Of a stretch of 64,000 bases of DNA, positions 53,161-61,835 are shown piece by piece. The position numbers were made by a program, and so were the translations under genes. Origin of the DNA: Flavimaribacter sediminis (GTDB lineage Bacteria; Pseudomonadota; Alphaproteobacteria; Rhizobiales; Rhizobiaceae); assembly GCF_019492055.1 (NCBI RefSeq), contig NZ_JAICBX010000008.1, forward strand, positions 19,412 to 83,411. The letters run 5' to 3'. The notes beneath the pieces are model-generated. The model made no database searches. It was not told the origin of the DNA and saw nothing but the letters and a program-made list of their open reading frames with translations. Numbering within the stretch: the stretch's first letter is position 1; each line of letters begins with the position of its first letter.

Positions 53161-54336
53161 CTATTTTACGGCCGCGTCGAACATGGTCGCGCGAACGGAC
53201 TCGATGTCGATCGCCTTCATCTCTTCCGAGAGTTCATAGGCGTCGGCGTCGGCTTTCACCTTCGCATGGTCGAAATCGTTCGCAGGCCCGATCAGTTCGT
53301 TGGTCAGAACCGCCTCGGCGTCCACCGGCTTGGAGATCTGGCCCATTTCGGCGATCAGGTCGAAGAAGGTCTGCCAGCTCTCCATGTCGTGCCAGCCCCA
53401 GCCTTCCCTGGCTTCCATATTGCCGCGGAACACGTTGCCCTGCTGCAGGATGGAGGCGACGCCGAGCTCCGCGCCTGTGTTCTTGGCGAAGGTCGGGAAT
53501 TCCTCGAACACGGCTTCGACAGCCGCGCGCGGGTTCTGGTAGGCGAACTCAAGACCCATCGCCCATCCGCGAAGATACTTCTTGAGGAAGTCGACGCGAT
53601 CCGGATCTTCCAGGTCGGAGGCGCGCACAACGAACGTGTTCGCCGGCAGTTTGGAATTCTGCACGCCGAGCCAGTATTCGAAATCGAGACCGGTCGCGAT
53701 CCATTCGGCGCGAAGACCTTCCCAGCCAAGCGCCGCGTCGCCCTGGCCGCTGGCGAGCGCCGTTCCCCAGGTCGGCCAGCCGGCCTCGACGTAATTGACC
53801 TTGCTGACGTCGACGCCTTGCGCTGCAAGCATCGGGTCGACGATCGCCTGCCAGGCGGCGGAACCAAGGAGAATGGTCTTGCCTTCGATGTCCTTGAGAT
53901 CCTTCAGACCTTCGCCCTTGCGGAAGGCCAGGCTGAACGTGTCGAGCGCGCCCATGTGGAACACCGACTTCAGGTTCATGCCGTTTTCGATGGCGAAGGA
54001 GAAGACGCCCGGAGACGGGAAGCCCATATCGGCCTGGCCGACCGCTACGAACTTCACGGTCGCCGTGCCGTCGGAGGGGCCGGGCTCCATCTTGGTGTCC
54101 AGCCCGTCGAAATAGCCCATCTTCTTGCCGATCCAGTACGGATAGTCGTCAAGCACTTCGAGCGTGCCGCGCGGCGAGATCCAGGTGAAAGTGCCATAGG
54201 GGTCGGCCTGGGCCGAACCCATGCCGGGCAGACCCATGGCGCCCATCGTGACGAGACCCGTGCCGGAAACCTGTAGGAACCGGCGTCGGTTTACCGCCCC
54301 TGTAAGGGGCGTTTTAGAAATCGTGGTTTTGGTCAT
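53161..54336 (-). CDS. TauA/SsuA/NMT1-type ABC transporter substrate-binding protein
   Basis: A 391-residue periplasmic protein. A twin-arginine-type signal is seen (NRRRFLQVSGTG near 16-27), so it may be exported folded by Tat, with the mature region after GSAQA near 44. WPTWGTALASGQGDAALGW near 180 is typical of the NMT1/ThiY-like fold. Ligands in this family include taurine, sulfonates, thiamine precursors and nitrogenous compounds. Confidence 0.88.
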   Translation of the reverse strand: MTKTTISKTPLTGAVNRRRFLQVSGTGLVTMGAMGLPGMGSAQADPYGTFTWISPRGTLEVLDDYPYWIGKKMGYFDGLDTKMEPGPSDGTATVKFVAVGQADMGFPSPGVFSFAIENGMNLKSVFHMGALDTFSLAFRKGEGLKDLKDIEGKTILLGSAAWQAIVDPMLAAQGVDVSKVNYVEAGWPTWGTALASGQGDAALGWEGLRAEWIATGLDFEYWLGVQNSKLPANTFVVRASDLEDPDRVDFLKKYLRGWAMGLEFAYQNPRAAVEAVFEEFPTFAKNTGAELGVASILQQGNVFRGNMEAREGWGWHDMESWQTFFDLIAEMGQISKPVDAEAVLTNELIGPANDFDHAKVKADADAYELSEEMKAIDIESVRATMFDAAVK

Positions 54337-54408
54337 GTTCTATACCCTCTGCAGTTAAGTTCTCTTCCCATAGTCGCCCGTATCACCGGGCGTATCTTGG
54401 CCGTTCGG

Positions 54409-55254
54409 TCAGGCTTCCCAGCTCGCCCACTTCTTCCCGATCAGGAAAAAGATCACGTAGATCAGTATCCCGAGGAACGAGAGGATCAGAACGACGGCAA
54501 AGAATTGCGGCATCTGGATCATCGACGAATAGGTGGTCAGACGGTTGCCGAGGCCGAAACCGCCGCCCACCATTTCCGCGCCGACAGCCGTCAGCAGACC
54601 GAAGATCGCGCCGATCATCAGACCGACCAGGATCATCGGCAGCGCCATCGGCGCGCGGATCTTCCAGAATATCTGCAGCGTGCTTGCGCCATAGGAGCGC
54701 GCAAGCGCGATCTTGGCGCTGTCGACACGGCGAAAGCCGGTCGCGGCGTTGATCATGACCATGGGGCCGGCGGCCAGCGCCACCGCGATAATGCGTGGCG
54801 TGTAGCCGAACCCGAAGCGCAGGATCAGAAGCGGCACCAGCGCCAGCATCGGCGTGGTGACGAGCAGCAGAATATAGGGCGCGATGATTTTTTCAGCGAA
54901 GGGAAACTGGGTGATCACGGCGGCCAGGATCAGGCCGACCGTCGCGCCGATCGCGAAGCCCGACAGAAGCTCCACCAGCGTATAGCCGAGATGCGGCAGA
55001 ATCAGCGTGAAGTCGCCAATCAGCGCTGCAAATATCGAACTCGGCGTCGGCATGATGAAGGGCGGAACCTCGAAGACGCGCAGCGCCAGCTCCGTGCCGC
55101 CGATAACGAATACGGCGACAGCGATGATCGCCAGGACTTCCCTGGTGGACTTGACGCCGATTCCGCTGGAGAAACCCGACAGATTGGTCAGGCTGACCTC
55201 GCCGCCCTCCTTGGACTGCTTGCGGAATTCCGGGATTGCGTCCGTTTCGCTCAC
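54409..55254 (-). CDS. TauC/SsuC-type ABC transporter permease
   Basis: A 281-residue permease with about six helices. The EAA-type loop is LARSYGASTLQIFWKIRAP near residue 182, followed by LPMILVGLMIGAIFGLL. It starts 11 bases after the ATPase gene and is followed by the binding-protein gene. Confidence 0.9.
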   Translation of the reverse strand: MSETDAIPEFRKQSKEGGEVSLTNLSGFSSGIGVKSTREVLAIIAVAVFVIGGTELALRVFEVPPFIMPTPSSIFAALIGDFTLILPHLGYTLVELLSGFAIGATVGLILAAVITQFPFAEKIIAPYILLLVTTPMLALVPLLILRFGFGYTPRIIAVALAAGPMVMINAATGFRRVDSAKIALARSYGASTLQIFWKIRAPMALPMILVGLMIGAIFGLLTAVGAEMVGGGFGLGNRLTTYSSMIQMPQFFAVVLILSFLGILIYVIFFLIGKKWASWEA

Positions 55255-55265
55255 GTCTCAGATCC

Positions 55266-56084
55266 TCAGCTGGCAACTGCCGGTTGGCGTTTTTCGGTGG
55301 TGGTGATGCCGGTGCGCCGGCCGACGATCTCCTCCTTGATCGCATTGGTAAGGTCGAAGACCTCCTTGCTCGCCATCACGTCAAGCGATCGCGGTCGCTC
55401 GAACGGCACGTCGAACACCCGCGCAACACGGCCAGGCCTCGCGCTCAGCACCACGACGCGATCGGAAAGCAGGATGGCTTCCTCGATGCTGTGGGTGATG
55501 AAGACGATGGTCGTGTGGGTGTCCATCCAGATTTCCTCGACCAGCCGGTTCATCTCCTCGCGCGTGAAGGAATCGAGCGCGCCGAATGGCTCGTCCATCA
55601 ACAGGACGGAGGGTTTGAGCGACAGGGCGCGCACGATCGCGGCGCGCTGCTGCATGCCGCCGGACAGCTCGCGCGGATATTTCTTGCCGAAGCCTTCGAG
55701 GCCAACGCGGTTCAACAGGTGATCGACCCAGACCCGGTCGATCTGCTGATGCTTGATTTCGAAGGGAAATCGGATGTTGGCTTCAAGATTGCGCCAGGGA
55801 AGCAGATTCGCTTCCTGAAACACGATGCCGATATCGGGGTGCGGCCCGGTGATCGGCTGGTTGTCGAGCAACACCTGGCCCGCGGTCAGGCCATGCAGGC
55901 CGGACATCGACCACAGAAGCGTTGTCTTGCCGCAGCCGGACGGCCCGACGATCGAGACGATCTCGTTGGGCTGGACCGCCATGGTGCAGTCCTCCAGCGC
56001 CAGCAAGTCGCCGGACGCGGTCTGATAGACCTTGGTCGCCCCGTCGACGCGAAGTTTTGGTGTGACTGCACCGGGTGCGTTCAT
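55266..56084 (-). CDS. TauB/SsuB-type ABC transporter ATP-binding protein
   Basis: A 272-residue ATPase. Walker [10 protein letters not shown] is near residue 48, the signature LSGGMQQRAAIVRA near 142, and Walker B LLMDEPFGALDSF near 162. It is the first gene of the operon (ATPase, permease, binding protein, Gfo dehydrogenase), opposite the RpiR regulator. Confidence 0.92.
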   Translation of the reverse strand: MNAPGAVTPKLRVDGATKVYQTASGDLLALEDCTMAVQPNEIVSIVGPSGCGKTTLLWSMSGLHGLTAGQVLLDNQPITGPHPDIGIVFQEANLLPWRNLEANIRFPFEIKHQQIDRVWVDHLLNRVGLEGFGKKYPRELSGGMQQRAAIVRALSLKPSVLLMDEPFGALDSFTREEMNRLVEEIWMDTHTTIVFITHSIEEAILLSDRVVVLSARPGRVARVFDVPFERPRSLDVMASKEVFDLTNAIKEEIVGRRTGITTTEKRQPAVAS

Positions 56085-56399
56085 GAATTTCCCTGAACCC
56101 TCTCAAGGCAATCTGCCGTTTGTCCAAATCCACCCAAAGCAGTTTGTAACTATCCTACTTTCCTGTCAAGCTGAAGCCGACCAAATGGTTGAAAACTTCA
56201 ACTTTGCCCATAGAAAGCCACCATTTCTAGGGTTCTCCAGATATTTTTTTTATGTTAGTTTCCTACACAGCTTCGGGCAAACGCCAATTTTTCCGCTGTT
56301 TTCCCCTGAAATCGGAGTTTCTCCATTGCAGGAATATCCAGCCGGAATGATACACTTTCACGTGTATAGTCACAGGCGTCGCAAGCGAAGGGAGAAACC
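56085..56399. promoter_or_regulatory. Divergent promoter region with two candidate RpiR sites
   Basis: About 315 AT-rich bases with no gene. ATACAC-TTTCAC-GTGTAT at 56350-56367 lies 33 bases before the rpiR start. GTTGAA-AAC-TTCAAC at 56188-56202 lies nearer the transporter operon. Both are inverted repeats of the sort RpiR proteins bind, and a T8 run is at about 56244. Neither is proved to be used. Confidence 0.5.
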
Positions 56400-57353
56400 A
56401 TGACGGAAGCGCTCGGTCAGGATCACGACGAGGACGACGTCCCGGCGCGCCATACGGGCGATCCCGGGCAAGCCAGACGCATCCCCGACATCATCTCGCA
56501 GATAAAGGACAGTTACGGCGACCTGCGGCCGGCAGAGCGGCGCGTCGCGGACGCGGTGCTGGAAGACGTTAAATTTGCGGTAGACGCATCCAACGCAGCG
56601 CTTGCCCGGCGCGCCAGCGTCAGCGAGCCGACGGTCACCCGCTTCTGCCGCGCCATCGGCTGCGAGGGCGTGCGCGACTTCAAGCTGAAGCTGGCGCAGA
56701 GCCTCGTTGTCGGCGCGCTCTACCTCACCAAGCCGCCGACGGCGAGCAGCGAAAACCGCATGCCGTTCTGGAGCGCGGTGTTCGGCGAAGCCCGGCAGGC
56801 GTTGGCCGAAGCCGAAAGACAGATCAATCCGGCGCGCATCGATCGGGCCGCCGACCTCATCACGAAGGCGCGCCAGATCACGGTCTTCGGCCTCGGCGGC
56901 AGTTCCTCGTCGCTCGCCCAGGAAACCCAGCACCGCCTGTTCCGCTACGGTCTCTCGGTCACCGCCCACAGCGATCCCTATCTGATGCGCATGACGGCCT
57001 CGACCCTGAAACCGAACGACGTGGTCATCGCCATATCCGCGACTGGGCGCACGCGCGAGGTCATCGAAGCGGTCGAACTCGCCAAGCATTATCGCGCCGC
57101 ATCGATCTGCATCACTGCGCCGAACAGCGAACTCGCCGCGACCTGCGACGTGGAGCTGACAATCGGCGTGCCGGAGTTTCCAGACACACTGAAGCCGACA
57201 GCGTCGCGGTTCGCATTCCTCGCGGCGATCGACCTGATGGCGGTGGCCGCGGGCTACAAGATGGGTGACGACGCCCAGGAAACACTACGCCGGATCAAAT
57301 ACAATGTGCTGACCCATCGCGGCGGCAATGAACTGGAGCCCCTCGGGGACTGA
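56400..57353 (+). CDS. RpiR family transcriptional regulator (HTH plus SIS domain)
   Basis: A 317-residue regulator. The HTH_6 domain (AALARRASVSEPTVTRFCRAI near residues 67-87) is followed by a SIS phosphosugar-binding-type domain (ARQITVFGLGGSSSSLAQ near 157-174 and DVVIAISATGRTREVIEAVE near 202-221). GGGAGAAACC precedes the ATG. It is divergent from the TauABC-type operon and followed by the flavin monooxygenase, and probably controls both. Confidence 0.92.
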   Translation: MTEALGQDHDEDDVPARHTGDPGQARRIPDIISQIKDSYGDLRPAERRVADAVLEDVKFAVDASNAALARRASVSEPTVTRFCRAIGCEGVRDFKLKLAQSLVVGALYLTKPPTASSENRMPFWSAVFGEARQALAEAERQINPARIDRAADLITKARQITVFGLGGSSSSLAQETQHRLFRYGLSVTAHSDPYLMRMTASTLKPNDVVIAISATGRTREVIEAVELAKHYRAASICITAPNSELAATCDVELTIGVPEFPDTLKPTASRFAFLAAIDLMAVAAGYKMGDDAQETLRRIKYNVLTHRGGNELEPLGD

Positions 57354-57386
57354 TTGAAAACCGTATGAGTATCAGGAGAACTCGCC

Positions 57387-59165
57387 ATGCTCGATAAGGC
57401 GCCGGCCGCTCAAATCACCAACTGGCTGAAATCATTCGCCGCTGCGCTGGACAAAGGCGACATCGACGCCGCGATGGACCTGTTTCAGGACGAGTGCTAC
57501 TGGCGCGACCTGCTGACCTTCACCTGGAACATCAAGACGATGGAGGGCAAGACGGCGATCGCCGCCATGCTGCGCGCGACGCTGGGGTCTGCGAAACCGT
57601 CCGGCTGGTCTCTGACCGAAGAGGTCAGCGTCAACGGCGACAAGGTCGAGGGATGGTTTACCTTCGAAACGGCCGTCGCCCACGGCCTGGGCGTGGTGCG
57701 GCTCGTGGACGGGCGCTGCCACACGCTGTTCACGTCGATGACGGATCTGGCGGGTTTCGAGGAACGAAAGGGCGCGACGCGACCGCTCGGCGTCGTCCAC
57801 AAGGCTGATCCGGACCGCGAAACATGGTCGGAAGCCCGCGCGCGCGAAGAACGCGACCTCGGTTCGACGGTTCAGCCCTACTGCCTGATTATCGGCGGCG
57901 GCCAGGGCGGCATGGCGCTCGGCGCGCGCCTCAAGCGGCTCGGCGTTCCGACCATCATCGTCGAAAAGAACCCGAAGGCGGGCGATTCCTGGCGCAACCG
58001 CTACCGCACGCTCGTGCTGCACGATCCGGTCTGGTACGATCATATGCCTTACATGCCCTTCCCGGAGCACTGGCCGGTCTTCACGCCGAAGGACCAGATG
58101 GGCGACTGGCTGGAAATGTACGCCAAGGTCATGGAGCTCAATTACTGGACCTCGACCACCTGCACCGGCGCGTCCTGGGACGCTGATAAAAAAGCGTGGA
58201 CGGTCGAGCTCGACCGCGACGGCGAGAAGGTCGTCCTGCAGCCGAAGCAGCTTGTCTTCGCCACCGGCGCCTACGGCCCGCCGCGCTGGATCGACCTGCC
58301 GGGCAAGGACCAGTTCAAAGGCGAAATCATCCACTCCAGCCAATACACTGCGGGCGACGATTTCCAGGGCAAGAAGGTCGCCGTCATCGGCGCCGCGAGC
58401 TCCGGACACGATGTCAGCGTCGATCTGTGGGAAAGCGGCGCCGACGTCACCATGATCCAGCGCGCGCCGACGACCGTCGTCAAATCGGACACCCTGATGG
58501 AGATGGGTTTCGAGATCTATTCCGAAGCCGCCGTCGCAAGGGGCCTCACCACCGAGAAGGCCGACTACCTGTCAGCCTCCATCCCTTTCGCGACCCAGGC
58601 GCCGATCCAGAAGGCGCTCTACGACCGGATCCGCAAACGCGACGCCGATTTCTACAACCGGCTGTCCGCCTCGGGCTTCGCCATCGATTTCGGCCCCGAC
58701 GAGACCGGCCTCATGATGAAGGCCTACCGCACGGGCTCCGGCTATTATATCGACGTCGGCGCCAGCGACCTCATCATCGACGGCAAGGTGAAGGTCAAAA
58801 GCGGCGTCGACATCGAAACGCTGACGCCCGGAGGCGTCCGTTTCACGGATGGCGACGAACGCCCCTTCGACGTGATCATCCTGTGCACCGGATACGAATC
58901 CATGCACGAGACCGTCGCCGAAATTATCGACCGGGAAACCGCAGACAGCGTGGGCCCGTGCTGGGGCGTCGGATCCGGCGTGCGCAACGATCCCGGTCCC
59001 TGGCAGGGAGAGCTGCGCAACATGTGGAAACCGACGGCGCACGAAGCGCTCTGGTTCCACGGCGGCAATCTGGCGTTATCGCGGTTCTATTCGAAATTCC
59101 TCGCCCTGCAGCTCAAGGCGCGCATGGAAGGCGTTGAAACGCCGGTCTATCAGCGACCGTCATAG
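57387..59165 (+). CDS. NTF2-like domain fused to flavin-containing monooxygenase
   Basis: A 592-residue protein. Residues about 1-125 have an NTF2/SnoaL-like pattern (WLKSFAAALDKGDIDAAMDL). From about 163 follows a complete FMO: FAD site IIGGGQGG near 168, FMO-type FKGEIIHSSQY near 311, NADP site VAVIGAASSGHDVSVDL near 331, and CTGYESMHET near 507. The catalytic flavin core is full length, so a NADPH-dependent N-, S- or Baeyer-Villiger oxygenase is likely. An AGGAGA site precedes the ATG. It lies 33 bases after rpiR. Confidence 0.9.
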   Translation: MLDKAPAAQITNWLKSFAAALDKGDIDAAMDLFQDECYWRDLLTFTWNIKTMEGKTAIAAMLRATLGSAKPSGWSLTEEVSVNGDKVEGWFTFETAVAHGLGVVRLVDGRCHTLFTSMTDLAGFEERKGATRPLGVVHKADPDRETWSEARAREERDLGSTVQPYCLIIGGGQGGMALGARLKRLGVPTIIVEKNPKAGDSWRNRYRTLVLHDPVWYDHMPYMPFPEHWPVFTPKDQMGDWLEMYAKVMELNYWTSTTCTGASWDADKKAWTVELDRDGEKVVLQPKQLVFATGAYGPPRWIDLPGKDQFKGEIIHSSQYTAGDDFQGKKVAVIGAASSGHDVSVDLWESGADVTMIQRAPTTVVKSDTLMEMGFEIYSEAAVARGLTTEKADYLSASIPFATQAPIQKALYDRIRKRDADFYNRLSASGFAIDFGPDETGLMMKAYRTGSGYYIDVGASDLIIDGKVKVKSGVDIETLTPGGVRFTDGDERPFDVIILCTGYESMHETVAEIIDRETADSVGPCWGVGSGVRNDPGPWQGELRNMWKPTAHEALWFHGGNLALSRFYSKFLALQLKARMEGVETPVYQRPS

Positions 59166-59171
59166 GGAGTT

Positions 59172-60416
59172 TCAGCAGTCGCAGGCGCGCGTATAGGGCC
59201 TGCCGAAATGGTTCAGCGCCATTTCGGTATGCGTCCATCGCGGGTTGGTCGGCGCCGTTTCGAGGTCGGGGTCGCCGGCCTCGTTCGGATGCCAGGCGCC
59301 GCCAACGACGATGCCGTCGCTGACGAGGCGCTCGTTGGCGATGATTTCGGCGCCCGTCGAATCCCTGTACGGAAACTCGCCGGCTTTCAGCCGCAGCACG
59401 CTGATATCGGCGAGCGAGCCGACATGGAGGCGTCCAAGGTCGGGCCGGCCGACCACGTCCGCCGGTTTCTCGGTCGACGCCCGGATTACCTCCATCAGCG
59501 GCATGCCCAGCGTCATCAGTTTCGACATGCAGACCGGCATGTCGAACGCCGGTCCGCCGACGCACAAAAGGTGCACGTCGCTGGAAATCACGTCCGGCAT
59601 CACGCCTTCCTTCAGCATGGCGCGGGCAACGTTGAAATCGAATGATCCCATGCCGTGACCGATGTCGAATATGATGCCGCGCTCGCGCGCCAGCAGCATG
59701 TCCTCACGGATTTCGCCCGCGCCGTTGATCGGCGAATTCGGAAACGGACGAAAGCAATGCGTGAGAATGTCGCCTTTCCGCAGACTGTGCAGAACCTGCA
59801 GGCGCCCTGGCGGCGGCTCGTCGATATGCGCCATCAGCGGCAGACCGACGGCGTCCGCCGCGTCGATCGCGATTTCCACCGGCGCGATGCCGCTCTGCCC
59901 GCCGGCGATCCTGCCGGACCGGACCTTCATGCCGACGATGATGTCGGAATGTTCGCGCACGCAGGCCACCGCCTCGCGGGGGTCGCAGAGATTGACGTCG
60001 GCGCATTCGCCGACCATCAGCCGGTTGGCGAAGCCGAAGATTCCGGCGAATGAAATATTGAGATAGGCGAGAATGCGCACCCGGGAACGTTCGATGACAT
60101 GGCTTCTGAAGCCAAGCATGTTGCCGGCGCCGGCGCTGCCGGCGTCGACATAGGTGGTCGTGCCGCTCGCCGCCGCCAGCCGGTCGGCGTTGACCCCGAG
60201 CGACGTGCCGCCCCAGTAGACATGGCTGTGCAGGTCGATGAGGCCGGGGGTGACGATGCAGTCCGCGGCGTCGATAACCTTGGCGGCGTTGTCTGCGGCA
60301 AGGTTTTCTTCGATCGTCGCGACGCGGTCGCCTGAAACACCGACATCCCTGACGCCATCCGTCCCGGAGGCGGGATCGATCACCCTGCCTCCCTTTATCA
60401 GAAGATCGAATGGCAT
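59172..60416 (-). CDS. Amidohydrolase/deacetylase family metallohydrolase
   Basis: A 414-residue TIM-barrel amidohydrolase. GLIDLHSHVYWGG near residue 57 is the HxH metal motif, with GMKVRSGRI near 155 (the likely carboxylated Lys), LMAHIDEPPP near 188, ILTHCFRP near 208 and SSDVHLL near 280 with the Asp. It resembles the family that hydrolyses N-acyl or O-acyl D-acids (as in the Agrobacterium Atu3266 type); the true substrate is unknown. The ATG at 60416 follows GAGGA by seven bases. It converges on the monooxygenase gene and follows ridA in the same operon. Confidence 0.9.
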   Translation of the reverse strand: MPFDLLIKGGRVIDPASGTDGVRDVGVSGDRVATIEENLAADNAAKVIDAADCIVTPGLIDLHSHVYWGGTSLGVNADRLAAASGTTTYVDAGSAGAGNMLGFRSHVIERSRVRILAYLNISFAGIFGFANRLMVGECADVNLCDPREAVACVREHSDIIVGMKVRSGRIAGGQSGIAPVEIAIDAADAVGLPLMAHIDEPPPGRLQVLHSLRKGDILTHCFRPFPNSPINGAGEIREDMLLARERGIIFDIGHGMGSFDFNVARAMLKEGVMPDVISSDVHLLCVGGPAFDMPVCMSKLMTLGMPLMEVIRASTEKPADVVGRPDLGRLHVGSLADISVLRLKAGEFPYRDSTGAEIIANERLVSDGIVVGGAWHPNEAGDPDLETAPTNPRWTHTEMALNHFGRPYTRACDC

Positions 60417-60461
60417 CAGCGTTTCCTCTTGCAATTTCTGTCTTTTACCGTCGACCAAAGT

Positions 60462-60827
60462 CTACAGGGGTTTGTAGGCCATCGCCTCCACTTCGATCTT
60501 GATATCGATCATCAGGCGCGACTCAACAGTCGTGCGCGCCGGCGGATCCTGCGGAAAGTAGCTTCCATACACCTTGTTGAAGGCGCCGAAGTCGCGGGCG
60601 TCCTCAAGCCATACGGTCGTCTTGACGACATCCTCCATGGAACAGCCGGCAAGCGCCAGCGCCGCCTTGACGTTTTCCATGACCTGGCCCGTCTGCTCGG
60701 CTATGCCGCCCTTGACCACAGCGCCGTCGGAGCCCACCGGCACCTGGCCGGACACGAAGACGAAGTCGCCGGCCCGCACGGCCGGAGAAAGCGGAACATG
60801 GGATGCGCCGAAGCACTGTTTAGGCAT
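60462..60827 (-). CDS. ridA: RidA/YjgF family enamine/imine deaminase
   Basis: A 121-residue RidA-type protein, normal length. VFVSGQVPVGSDG near residue 24 and the catalytic Arg in PPARTTVESRLM near 100 are present, with IEVEAMAY at the end. It hydrolyses reactive enamines or imines made by PLP enzymes. It is the first gene of an operon with the amidohydrolase, opposite a gene set that includes a PLP enzyme. Confidence 0.9.
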   Translation of the reverse strand: MPKQCFGASHVPLSPAVRAGDFVFVSGQVPVGSDGAVVKGGIAEQTGQVMENVKAALALAGCSMEDVVKTTVWLEDARDFGAFNKVYGSYFPQDPPARTTVESRLMIDIKIEVEAMAYKPL

Positions 60828-60945
60828 GGAAAGTCTCCATCAAGATCTCGTTTCACCGCTCTTACCGCGCTTTTCCGCACATCGCCATTTCAATGCGAGC
60901 CCCGGCGCAGGAAGGATCGCGTAATCTTGTAACAGTCCTTGTTGG

Positions 60946-60978
60946 AAAGCAACATTTTTCGCGAATTTATGTTGCTTT
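60946..60978. promoter_or_regulatory. 33-bp inverted repeat between ridA and SDR operons
   Basis: AAAGCAACAT (60946-60955) and ATGTTGCTTT (60969-60978) form a perfect 10-bp inverted repeat around 13 bases that contain TTCGCGAA. It lies midway in the 217-base divergent gap and is a strong operator candidate for both operons; its regulator is not known, though RpiR at 56400 is the nearest candidate. Confidence 0.65.
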
Positions 60979-61044
60979 ATTACATAGATTTCAGCATCCT
61001 TGCTTTTGCAATACGTTATCGGGGAGGCATTGGCGAAGTCGGTG

Positions 61045-61803
61045 ATGATGGATTTCGAGGGACGCAATGTGGTGGTGACGGGCGCCGGAGGCGGCGTGGG
61101 AACCGCGCTTGTTTCGTGTCTGGACGAACTCAACGCCCGGGTAATCGGCTGCGACGTCGAAGGCGCCGATCTGTCCTCGCCGGCGATCGCCCGTGCATTG
61201 CATTTCGATCTCGCCGACGACGCAGCGGTTGAAAAGGCCGCAAAAGAGATTTGCGAGGACGGCGCGCCTGCCGCCGTCATATCCAACGCCGGCTGGACGC
61301 GCGCCGAAACCCTGGCCGACGTCACGCCGGACAATCTCGCACACGAAATGGATCTGAATTTTCGCGGCGCCGCGCTCCTGTCGCGCGCGCTCATTCCGGC
61401 CATGCGCAACCAGCCCGGCGGGTCGGCCTTCGTGTTCGTATCCTCCGTCAACGCGCTCGCCCATTTTGGCAATCCGGCCTATTCCGCCGCAAAGGCCGCG
61501 CTGCAGGCTTGGATGCGGGCGATCGCCACGGAAGAAGGCCGCAACGGCATCCGCGCGAACGTCGTCGTTCCCGGATCGATCATGACGAACGCCTGGACCC
61601 ACCGCATCGAGCAAAAGCCGGAAATCATGGACAAGGTCCGGCGTCTGTATCCGCTCGGCCGGCTCGTCGAACCGGCGGAGGTCGCGCGAACGATCGCCTT
61701 TCTCGCCTCGCCCTGGGCGAGCGGCGTCACAGGCGCCGCAGTCCCGGTCGACGCAGGCCTGACGGGCGGCAACCTGCCCTTTCTCGAACTGATTTCGGAT
61801 TAA
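61045..61803 (+). CDS. Short-chain dehydrogenase/reductase (SDR)
   Basis: A 252-residue SDR with TGAGGGVGTAL near residue 12, SNAGWTRAE near 82, and the triad Ser in VSSVNALAHFGN, Tyr in AYSAAKAA and Lys (near 143-151). I place the start at the ATG at 61045; GTG or TTG codons just upstream are possible because GGGGAGG stands 17 bases before the ATG. It is the first of three plus-strand genes with the D-threonine-aldolase-type enzyme. Confidence 0.88.
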   Translation: MMDFEGRNVVVTGAGGGVGTALVSCLDELNARVIGCDVEGADLSSPAIARALHFDLADDAAVEKAAKEICEDGAPAAVISNAGWTRAETLADVTPDNLAHEMDLNFRGAALLSRALIPAMRNQPGGSAFVFVSSVNALAHFGNPAYSAAKAALQAWMRAIATEEGRNGIRANVVVPGSIMTNAWTHRIEQKPEIMDKVRRLYPLGRLVEPAEVARTIAFLASPWASGVTGAAVPVDAGLTGGNLPFLELISD

Positions 61804-61835
61804 CCGCGCAGCGGCTTTCGTCTGGAGGACACGCC

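Noticed and set aside
54397..55722. A 441-codon plus-strand open frame over the TauC-type permease
   Set aside because: Antisense shadow with Gln/Arg/His-rich low complexity, and no membership in any family I know.
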